From positions 54,879 through 62,466 of the forward strand of contig DNNE01000082.1 in NCBI GenBank assembly GCA_003487805.1: DNA of 7,588 bases. Reading direction: 5' to 3'. Positions 1-4,782 of the stretch are shown here, piece after piece. The position numbers were made by a program, and so were the translations under genes. The notes below the pieces were generated by a model that had not been told where the DNA came from, ran no database searches, and saw only the letters and a list, made by a program, of their open reading frames with translations. Source of the stretch: Blastocatellia bacterium (GTDB lineage: Bacteria; Acidobacteriota; Blastocatellia; Pyrinomonadales; Pyrinomonadaceae). Every line of letters starts with the position of its first letter. The first letter of the stretch is position 1.

Positions 1-23
1 GCAGACGCGCCAGACTTAGGATC
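1..23 (+). repeat. Left attachment-site copy (partial tRNA-Leu duplicate)
   Basis: Bases 1-23 are identical to 4587-4609 in tRNA-Leu, covering the D-loop, 3' D-stem, anticodon stem and anticodon loop. Identity stops at base 24 (a here, t at 4610). A 23-bp exact match at this spacing is not expected by chance. The copy could extend further left, outside the window. If this is attL with the original chromosomal 5' half of the tRNA, the missing upstream bases should read gcgagagtggcggaattg. Confidence 0.75.
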
Positions 24-479
24 AAGCGTCTAACCTCTCTTCTTCTAACCTTCCTTTAAATCAACAATTACCTTTCCCTGCCCGAAGCTAGAAGTTTTGA
101 TTCTAGGTGTCCAAGAGTCCCAGGAGCCTTTCAGCTCTAATCTGGTTGGATATAAACGCCCATTTATCCTTTTTCAGATTAGACCGAAAATGGAGCATTG
201 GCGTCTAGCTTACGGTATAGGTATGAAGTGTAGTATGAGGTTGACCGCCCTTTTAGCTTTCGCTAAACGCCCGTCACCGGCGCACCAAGTTATTCACTTC
301 CGGCAGATGATGTTAATAAACCAAAAACTTGTTTGGAATGAGCAGGGCTTACCCGCAGCACACCATCATGCGCAAGAGAATCTATTTGATTTTATTGATG
401 TTTGAGACGGGCTTGTCTCAGAAATTGAACGACGTGTCATGGATGGGACTAGCGAGACACACCGGAAGGCTCGCCGTTT
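24..479. other. ORF-poor left end of element with clustered hairpins
   Basis: No convincing gene is seen; an open frame at 97-405 (+) starts at TTG without a ribosome binding site. The stretch holds several perfect short inverted repeats: 88-93/101-106 (CTAGAA/TTCTAG), 124-127/134-137 (GAGC/GCTC), 136-144/175-183, 252-257/262-267 (TTTAGC, loop TTTC, which reads as a GAAA tetraloop on the minus strand) and 403-408/415-420 (TGAGAC/GTCTCA). TAAACGCCC occurs twice, at 153-161 and 264-272, each time within or next to a hairpin. An 8-bp direct repeat TCTAACCT lies at 29-36 and 44-51 just inside the att copy. A weak terminator-like stem at 452-456/470-474 is followed by CGTTTTT. Function is unknown; arm-type recombinase sites or a structured RNA are possible. 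Confidence 0.4.
136..183. repeat. Long imperfect stem-loop
   Basis: TCTAATCTG (136-144) pairs perfectly with CAGATTAGA (175-183). Inside it, GGATA (148-152) pairs with TATCC (165-169), with two more pairs across a one-base bulge. Together they form a two-part hairpin of about 16 pairs. No T-run follows on either strand, so it is not a simple terminator. Role unknown. Confidence 0.5.
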
Positions 480-602
480 TTAAGTAGAACGCCTTTTTTT
501 GGCAGCATGTTTAAGGCGCGTGTACCCCAGTCGCGTTAAATCAATGAGGACCGTGGCAACAACAGAACCGATTAAGCCTTCAATGATTTCTTTTCCGAAC
601 AT
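480..602 (-). CDS. Very small membrane-type protein, 40 aa
   Basis: I do not recognise this protein. The minus strand reads from ATG at 602-600 to TAA at 482-480, giving 40 residues. The sequence begins MFGKEIIEGLIG, continues with a hydrophobic run (about residues 6-22, IIEGLIGSVVATVLIDL) and ends in a strongly basic tail (KHAAKKRRST). That is a typical small single-span membrane peptide with a positively charged cytoplasmic end. A GGAG lies 12 bases upstream of the ATG, and a better GGAGGT lies 16 bases away, so spacing is longer than ideal. An in-frame GTG further upstream touches that motif and is less likely to be the start. Residue pattern and basic tail favour a real gene, but length is too short to be sure. 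Small phage-type membrane peptide and type I toxin are both possible and untested. Confidence 0.45.
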   Translation of the reverse strand: MFGKEIIEGLIGSVVATVLIDLTRLGYTRLKHAAKKRRST

Positions 603-781
603 GAGTTGGACGCGCTCCACCTCCTTTCAACGGATTTGCTTGTGTACACACTAACTCCATCACATGACTTTACGAGGCAAGCATTCCTCGCAGCACGTCG
701 GCCCAAAGGGAAATCTCGACAAGAGATATTTGGGTTGTCAAAAACGGCTTATTTTCCGCTTCTCTTCCGGGTGAAGTCAAG

Positions 782-842
782 CTTTTTTACCGCTGGTTCC
801 CGTTGTCTCGCCGGAGCCAAACAAGGGAAACCAGCAAAAAAG
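782..842. repeat. Long hairpin with A/T-clamped base
   Basis: GCTGGTT CCC G TTGT (792-806) pairs with ACAA GGG A AACCAGC (821-835): 14 pairs with one single-base bulge on each side. A further CTC/GAG stem at the tip (807-809/814-816) has a 4-base loop. Outside the core, CTTTTTT (782-788) can pair with AAAAAAG (836-842) across a 3-base bulge. The T-run precedes and the A-run follows the stem on both strands, so it does not look like a rho-independent terminator. Confidence 0.6.
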
Positions 843-848
843 ACCGTC

Positions 849-890
849 CAACCTTGCGAGTTCGAAACGGCCAATTTTAATGCAAGGTTG
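849..890 (+). repeat. 9-bp perfect inverted repeat, possible + strand terminator
   Basis: CAACCTTGC (849-857) is the exact inverse complement of GCAAGGTTG (882-890), with a 24-base loop. On the + strand the second arm is followed by TTTTGTG, a weak T-tract. It directly follows the hairpin at 782-842, so the two could form the 3' end of one transcript. Confidence 0.45.
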
Positions 891-1072
891 TTTTGTGTAT
901 TTGTTCGGAAATTGAAAGTGCGGTTGCTAAGGAAACGCCTAAGTTTTCTGACCCCTGTTTGCAGCAGGGTGCGGTCCCAGACTGGGGGCCTATACCTAAA
1001 GTTTACGGATATTCAGACGACCGTCAAGGACTTTACCAAATTTCTTTTGGCTTAGATAAGGGGGGTTTTTCC

Positions 1073-1324
1073 TTACTCAGACTTAACTAACCGGAAAACT
1101 CGATACATATCATGTTCGATTAGATAGTCGCGCCCTTTTTGGCTCAATTCGAGTGTTACAGCGTCGCTTTGTCGCAAAAGAAAACCCTCAACTTCCAACC
1201 CGCTGAGTCGCATTCTAATAGAGTCCTCATCGGTTGCTAGTGATTTCGCTAGAGTGGACGTACTGTCCGCGTTGCCCTGATTGATTGCTATTAGGATTAG
1301 GGCGTCGAGGTAATTTAGACTCAT
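1073..1324 (-). CDS. Small winged-helix DNA-binding protein, 83 aa
   Basis: The protein is 83 residues, from ATG at 1324-1322 to TAA at 1075-1073. The fold pattern is a winged helix: an opening helix (residues 5-16, YLDALILIAINQ), a helix-turn-helix (about 21-47, ending IRMRLSGLEVEGFL), then a wing of two strands (48-61, LLRQSDAVTLELS) and a closing helix (62-71, QKGRDYLIEH). The order helix, HTH and GLEVEGFL-wing resembles MarR/PadR-type or phage-type regulators, but the exact family is not clear. It lies downstream of the HNH and 92-residue genes in the same direction, with a 51-base gap that contains a small ATCAG/CTGAT hairpin. No good ribosome binding site precedes the ATG. It could be the local repressor of the minus-strand run; that is inference. 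Confidence 0.6.
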   Translation of the reverse strand: MSLNYLDALILIAINQGNADSTSTLAKSLATDEDSIRMRLSGLEVEGFLLRQSDAVTLELSQKGRDYLIEHDMYRVFRLVKSE

Positions 1325-1375
1325 GGGCGTAAAGGTACACTTGCATCACGGCATCAGCAACAGACTGATAGGACA

Positions 1376-1654
1376 CTACCTAACCATCCGTGAATCAGGC
1401 GCGTCCCACTCTTCTCTTCTTCGCCAGAGTTGTCTACCTCGGCTCCACACGACATCATCGGGAGTTATCTTCTGGAACTCATCGAGTACTTCTTTGACGA
1501 TTCCATAGTTGCGGTTCTTGTTAATGTAGACCCACTCCTCCCCGAATTCGGACATGATTTGATAGGCACAGTGTTTTTGTTTCAGCCAGCCACATTCCTC
1601 GAATTGTTCAAGCATCCACTTGGCGATATCTGCGGCTGTTTTTTTCTTAGCCAA
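1376..1654 (-). CDS. 92-aa conserved-looking hypothetical protein, TTG start
   Basis: The protein is 92 residues, starting MAKKKTAADIAKWMLEQF and ending at TAG within 1378-1376. The start codon is TTG (1654-1652). It is well supported by AAGGAG five bases upstream, and this motif overlaps the TGA of the HNH gene (1667-1665), so the pair is probably translationally coupled. The layout is an N-terminal helix (6-19) rich in charged residues, a middle FGEEWVYINKNRNYGI block and a tryptophan-rich end (VVWSRGRQLWRRREEWD). From memory this resembles a small family of unknown function (DUF6953-like; some members are annotated as gene-cassette proteins); I could not verify this. It contains no catalytic motif I know. 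The basic, aromatic C-terminus would suit nucleic-acid or protein binding, which is only a guess. Confidence 0.7.
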   Translation of the reverse strand: MAKKKTAADIAKWMLEQFEECGWLKQKHCAYQIMSEFGEEWVYINKNRNYGIVKEVLDEFQKITPDDVVWSRGRQLWRRREEWDAPDSRMVR

Positions 1655-1664
1655 CTCGTCTCCT

Positions 1665-2741
1665 TCAATTCGTCGGTGCCTTATGAATCCAATTTAGCGT
1701 GTCCATGATTCCCCTGAAACCGTCTTTGACTTCTTCATAGTAAGAGAAGTGGTGGCCTGATGTTATGTCGTAGAGTAAGGTTGGTTTGTTTTGCGCGATA
1801 ACAACTTTGAAAACAAGCGGCACAGTATCAGGACCTAGAAAGAATTGGAGCCTACACCAAACTAGATGCTCATTCGCTCTGGCTAGAATAACGTGGCCGA
1901 AAGTAGTGGGGCAGTAGCCGTTTTTGATCTGCTCGATTATCTGTTTATTGCTCCACGTAACATAGTCTTGAATAGGTCCGCCGTTGAAAATAAAGTTTCT
2001 GATTCCCGCGAACATTTCCTCATCACCTCTGAAATGGGGAAAGTGCTTGAGAACGTAATGAAACCCGATTTTGGCGATCGCGCGAAAGTATTTGTCAGTA
2101 ACTTCGAACTCGGTTCTTGTAAACGTCTCGCCGGACATTGGAAGATTTTCCCATTTAGCTTCTGCTAGTTCGGGAAAGATAGCCGTAATTTTTTCTGCGC
2201 GTTCTCTGTCAGCCTCGGGTGTAATTAGATTAACCTGTTTCAGCTTTCCAATATTCAGTTCTTCAATTTTCGCTCTCAGTTCCTCAGCCTCCGTCATCTT
2301 TGTAAGTAAGACGTGATGAATCTCACCTGACTCGGTGTGGAGAATGACCTGGGAAATATAATCAACGCCGACCCTCCGCCCGTCTCGGCTACCCTTCACT
2401 AATTGTAACTGTATCTCTCCGTCTTGCTCGGAAGGTTTTCCTTTCATCTTTAGCGGGCTAGAACCTGAACTGCCACGTTCGAAGGGGTTTACTTTTTCGC
2501 TGCCCTTTTTACCTTCAATACCCAGCCCATATCGCAAGAATCCAATATCACCCGCACGGCAGAACTGGTCTTCTAATTGTCGACCACAGTGACCGTTGCA
2601 CTCCTTACAGATTCGGTCGTCTAGCGTTTCAAAGCCTTTGAATTTACCAAGGCACTCCGGCAGATAGTGTTCGCGGCTGAACCTCTTTTCATTCCCGCAG
2701 TAAATGCACTTGCCCGATTTGTGGATAACTTTCTTATTCAT
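1665..2741 (-). CDS. HNH-motif (HNH_5-like) putative nuclease, 358 aa
   Basis: The N-terminus holds a treble-clef HNH-type zinc domain: C12-x2-C15, then SREH (H25) followed by LPECLGKF, then C45-x2-C48-N49 and further H51/C52. This spacing (CxxC, EH, CxxCN) is typical of the HNH_5-like group, in which the central histidine and the asparagine form the metal-dependent nicking or cleavage site. The remaining 300 residues are not recognised. They include a charged stretch (about 75-115) and a C-terminal part with FRAIAKIGFHYVLKHFPHFRGDE, probably a family-specific domain. I start it at ATG 2741, just before the HNH domain. A longer reading from TTG at 2885 adds 48 cysteine- and arginine-rich residues that do not look like part of the fold. 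It is the first gene of the minus-strand run, and substrate and role are unknown. Proteins of this kind occur in mobile and defence-related contexts. Confidence 0.8.
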   Translation of the reverse strand: MNKKVIHKSGKCIYCGNEKRFSREHYLPECLGKFKGFETLDDRICKECNGHCGRQLEDQFCRAGDIGFLRYGLGIEGKKGSEKVNPFERGSSGSSPLKMKGKPSEQDGEIQLQLVKGSRDGRRVGVDYISQVILHTESGEIHHVLLTKMTEAEELRAKIEELNIGKLKQVNLITPEADRERAEKITAIFPELAEAKWENLPMSGETFTRTEFEVTDKYFRAIAKIGFHYVLKHFPHFRGDEEMFAGIRNFIFNGGPIQDYVTWSNKQIIEQIKNGYCPTTFGHVILARANEHLVWCRLQFFLGPDTVPLVFKVVIAQNKPTLLYDITSGHHFSYYEEVKDGFRGIMDTLNWIHKAPTN

Positions 2742-2878
2742 CCCGATACCCGCATGACTCAGGCAGATTTTATCACTAGACGATTTCTGTGGGCTTGTTA
2801 GAATTAAGGAAAGTCGAAGCAAGGCGGCGCATTCGCGACCGCTTAACCCCGCCTCGCGTTTGCGGGCGCATACCTTAC
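2742..2878. promoter_or_regulatory. Divergent intergenic region between HNH gene and 46-codon ORF
   Basis: These 137 bases separate the start of the minus-strand HNH gene from a + strand small ORF, so promoters in both directions are expected here. A GC-rich block at 2820-2872 contains a CCCGC/GCGGG inverted repeat. On the minus strand TTGCTT, 16 bases, then TAACAA is the best -35/-10 pair I see, and it is weak. No clear operator was found. Confidence 0.3.
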
Positions 2879-3019
2879 ATGACAAAACAAGAAATTATCG
2901 ACGCAATAACTAATTTTTCAAAAGAGGATATTGTTGAAATAGCCGAGTACTGTAGCGATTTGCTTTCAGCAATTCGACAAGAACACTCCGCCTGTCGCAT
3001 TTATAGGGTAATGACCTGA
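2879..3019 (+). CDS. Small helical hypothetical protein, 46 aa
   Basis: The frame runs from ATG at 2879 to TGA at 3019 and encodes MTKQEIIDAITNFSKEDIVE plus 26 more residues, ending CRIYRVMT. The first 35 residues have a regular amphipathic, acidic helical pattern (TKQEIIDAI, SKEDIVEIAEYCSDLLSAI), unlike a random frame. I do not recognise the family. It is divergent from the HNH gene, and a rho-independent terminator lies 85 bases downstream (3105-3131), consistent with a short independent transcript. No good ribosome binding site precedes the ATG, so start choice and coding status are uncertain. An antitoxin-like or regulatory small protein is conceivable but unsupported. A 24-codon frame (3026-3100, MPTSAGQKIRQKRLKHL onward, highly basic) sits between it and the terminator and may be coincidental. 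Confidence 0.4.
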   Translation: MTKQEIIDAITNFSKEDIVEIAEYCSDLLSAIRQEHSACRIYRVMT

Positions 3020-3104
3020 CGACGGATGCCAACCTCTGCGGGACAAAAAATAAGGCAGAAAAGACTTAAACATCTAAGTGAGTTGAGGTACTTGCACTGA
3101 TAAG

Positions 3105-3131
3105 GCCCTCGGAGAAATCCGGGGGCTTTTT
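3105..3131 (+). terminator. Rho-independent terminator
   Basis: GCCCTCGG (3105-3112) pairs with CCGGGGGC (3119-3126), 8 pairs including one G-U, with loop AGAAAT, followed by TTTTT. The stem can extend by AAG/TTT pairs. It ends the transcript of the 2879-3019 ORF. Confidence 0.8.
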
Positions 3132-3211
3132 CGTCGTTCAAGAAAATTCCCGAACCGCACATAGGGTCGAACACCGTTAACATTCTCAATGAGAAAGCCT
3201 GACAGGGTGGA

Positions 3212-3418
3212 CTACCAACCAAGAGCGTGTTTGATTACGGAGTAGCGTTCGATTACGAACCCTGCAAACTCGGATACAGCCCACACACCTGCGGCCAACA
3301 GAGCAAAAGTACCCAGAAAGATTTGAAAGACTCTTAGTGCTGTTAACTCAAATCGCTCGAAGGTTCTATCCTTGGCGATATCGGCTTCCAATCTAGTCAA
3401 CCTTTCTTCCAATTCCAT
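3212..3418 (-). CDS. Small coiled-coil plus membrane-span protein, 68 aa
   Basis: The start is ATG at 3418-3416, chosen because a strong GGAGGT lies six bases upstream; the longer frame to 3445 adds only nine residues across that site. The first 20 residues (MELEERLTRLEADIAKDRTF) form a short heptad-type coiled coil. Residues about 30-55 (VFQIFLGTFALLAAGVWAVSEFAGFVI) form one hydrophobic membrane segment, and the tail is short and basic (ERYSVIKHALGW). The layout of coiled coil, one span and short tail is seen in small phage-associated membrane proteins such as XhlA or holin accessory types, and in other small membrane proteins. No neighbouring lysis gene supports a lysis role. Its TAG stop overlaps an open frame holding methyltransferase-like motifs (see findings). 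Confidence 0.6.
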   Translation of the reverse strand: MELEERLTRLEADIAKDRTFERFELTALRVFQIFLGTFALLAAGVWAVSEFAGFVIERYSVIKHALGW

Positions 3419-3436
3419 CAGGCTACCTCCAAAGTC

Positions 3437-3464
3437 CTTATACACTCGTAACAGATTTGTTTAA
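3437..3464 (-). promoter_or_regulatory. Possible promoter for the 68-aa membrane protein
   Basis: On the minus strand TTAAAC (3464-3459), a 16-base spacer and TATAAG (3442-3437) lie just upstream of the strong ribosome binding site. The -35 is poor and the -10 fair, so this is a weak prediction. Confidence 0.3.
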
Positions 3465-3629
3465 GGGGTAGGGTAGGGTGGCTTTCTCACCCTGATAAAT
3501 GCCGACACAACGACCATCAAACACAAATAGACCAGTGTCTAAATAAGGTGAACTGTTTAATTGGAGATAAGGACGAACCGTCCTCACCGAAGCAGAACCG
3601 AACGGACAAAGATACAACGATTATTGACT

Positions 3630-3665
3630 GACCGCTATCACTAAATTCTGCCTAGCGGTCTTTTT
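3630..3665 (+). terminator. Rho-independent terminator without an obvious gene upstream
   Basis: GACCGCTA (3630-3637) pairs perfectly with TAGCGGTC (3653-3660) around a 15-base loop, followed by TTTTT. No credible protein gene precedes it on the + strand, as the nearest + strand gene already ends at its own terminator at 3131. It may therefore terminate a small RNA from about 3450-3630. Confidence 0.7.
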
Positions 3666-4360
3666 CTATGAGAGAGTATCCAAAACACGCAGTTGAATAA
3701 AGCCTGTTACCGGAGTATGAAACTTACGGTTGTGGATTCGGTGAATTATACGCCGGAGACTTTTAAATGGTTCAAAAGTCGGTAAGGCAAGCAAAGTAAT
3801 CCAGGCTAGGGTATCACCCGAACACCGCATACAGCTTTTTCCCTATTACTGTAATCTGCAAACTTCGTTTAGAAGAATCCTACACATCGGCACGTCCGAG
3901 CTATGGAATGAGGCAAACTCTCGTGCTTTAAGAGTGGCAGGCTTGCTTACCGTATCAAAATTTATGCACACCTTAAGAAGTAACTGACTATTCGATTCAG
4001 AAGCAACGAATACAACAACAAAACTAATCATGAGGACTAAAACATAACTTGCGCTCTACTCTGCGTCCTTTCTCAACTCCTAGCTTGTAACCTTTCTTAA
4101 AATCGAAACTCGGAAACTGGTACATAAGAACTCCTGACCAGTAATGATGAAGGTACCCCGTTCAAGTGCGTCCGGGTTCCCTGTGTTCTCAAAAGTCTGT
4201 ACCCCGCCAGTCTGAGGAACGAAGACCTCCTCTAAGGCTCTTCATGACGACAGGGTGGACGCTACAATGGAAAGACAACAGGCAAGACAAACTGACCAAC
4301 GGGGACGCTGACAACTCTCCATTCACCTGACTCTCAAAACAAATCACAAACTCAAAACAC

Positions 4361-4390
4361 AAAAACCGCTTGAGCGGAGCGAAAGCCGGT
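4361..4390 (-). terminator. Possible minus-strand terminator
   Basis: Read on the minus strand, CCGC, loop TCAA, GCGG is followed by TTTTTGTG. An alternative fold pairs ACC(G)GCTT with AAGCGGT, giving 7 pairs with one bulge. The stem is short, so this is tentative. Confidence 0.35.
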
Positions 4391-4515
4391 AAACGCTAGG
4401 ACTGACCGTAGCTCGTAAGATTATTGTTGCCACTTCTCCTCTGAGGTGAATGCCATCACAAGCCCAAATGTTTTGAGAGGCTATGATATAGTTTTCAAAG
4501 AACGATTTTTGTTAC

Positions 4516-4547
4516 GCACTAGACTTGAAAAATTGCACTAGATTGAA
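4516..4547. repeat. Near-identical direct repeats beside the right att copy
   Basis: GCACTAGACTTGAA (4516-4529) and GCACTAGATTGAA (4535-4547) differ by one missing base and are 19 bases apart, 20-50 bases upstream of the tRNA. Together with the TCTAACCT pair at the left end they could be arm-type recombinase sites, but no recombinase is present to support this. Confidence 0.35.
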
Positions 4548-4568
4548 TCTGTGTAAGTTGTTGATTTT

Positions 4569-4653
<85 letters not shown>

Positions 4654-4659
4654 AAGAAT

Positions 4660-4684
4660 CAGTAAGCAGTAGGCAGTAAGCAGT
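4660..4684 (+). repeat. AGTAAGCAGT-type intergenic repeat, copy 1
   Basis: CAGTAAGCAGT, AGGCAGTAAGCAGT run as a degenerate short tandem string directly after the tRNA. Related strings occur inverted at 4753-4776 and 6154-6179, so this is a dispersed chromosomal repeat family. Confidence 0.6.
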
Positions 4685-4687
4685 CCG

Positions 4688-4716
4688 TTGGCGTAGTTTT
4701 TAGTGGAATTAATTAT
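4688..4716 (+). promoter_or_regulatory. Possible promoter for tig-clpP-clpX
   Basis: TTGGCG (4688-4693), a 17-base spacer and AATTAT (4711-4716) match four of six consensus bases in each box with ideal spacing, about 67 bases before the tig ATG. Confidence 0.4.
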
Positions 4717-4752
4717 CATCGTGGAGTAACACTATTAGCCTGACTTCAGTTG

Positions 4753-4776
4753 ACTGCTCACCGCTCACTGCTTACT
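4753..4776 (-). repeat. AGTAAGCAGT-type repeat, inverted copy 2
   Basis: The minus strand reads AGTAAGCAGTGAGCGGTGAG then CAGT. It ends six bases before the tig ATG and occupies the place where a ribosome binding site would be. Translating it produces the spurious TAHRSLLT extension of trigger factor. Confidence 0.6.
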
Positions 4777-4782
4777 TTTATT

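Larger units (their letters stand above)
603..1072. other. Region without convincing gene, rich in strong hairpins
   Basis: A 149-codon frame at 606-1055 (+) is open, but it starts at TTG without a ribosome binding site, has a low-complexity S/R/K/L/F composition and runs through two large inverted repeats, so I do not call it. The notable content is a row of hairpins between 782 and 990: the two listed separately at 782-842 and 849-890, then ACCC(C)TG/CAGGGT (951-957/965-970), and GGTCCC/GGGGCC with a 6-base loop (973-978/985-990). Another small one, CCAAA/TTTGG, lies near 1040. The arrangement suggests a folded transcript or a remnant of a hairpin-rich element. Confidence 0.35.
3446..4568. 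other. 1.1-kb segment without convincing genes
   Basis: No frame has both a plausible start and protein-like composition. Frames noted: a minus frame at 3846-4031 (61 aa, no ribosome binding site), an 80-codon + frame without a normal start codon at 3745-3987, and a 22-codon + frame at 3717-3785 that would join it by a +1 shift. This could be a decayed gene or chance. AGGGTG/CACCCT (3475-3480/3488-3493) forms a small hairpin, and terminators are listed separately at 3630-3665 and 4361-4390. The segment may hold decayed genes, non-coding RNA or the element's cis-acting sites. Confidence 0.4.

Noticed and set aside
28..151. Possible integron attC site (GTCTAAC at 28-34, GTTGGAT at 145-151)
   Set aside because: I checked because the 92-aa protein recalls gene-cassette proteins. 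The core sites do not pair properly, such degenerate 7-mers are expected by chance, and no attC follows the 92-aa gene.
97..405. 102-codon + strand frame near the left end
   Set aside because: It starts at TTG with no ribosome binding site, and its composition is not protein-like; it overlaps several inverted repeats.
606..1055. 149-codon + strand frame
   Set aside because: It starts at TTG with no ribosome binding site, has low-complexity composition, no family resemblance, and runs across large hairpins.
2742..2885. N-terminal extension of the HNH protein from TTG at 2885
   Set aside because: The 48 added residues are not domain-like; ATG 2741 sits directly before the HNH domain.
3745..3987. 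80-codon + strand open frame (SPEHRIQLFPYYCN region)
   Set aside because: It has no ATG, GTG or TTG near its beginning and no family resemblance; one such run is plausible by chance at this base composition.
3846..4031. 61-codon minus-strand frame
   Set aside because: No ribosome binding site, no recognisable pattern beyond a short hydrophobic start, and it overlaps a competing open frame.
3201..4260. 12-bp direct repeat GACAGGGTGGAC at 3201-3212 and 4249-4260
   Set aside because: One 12-mer repeat in about 4.5 kb is close to chance expectation.
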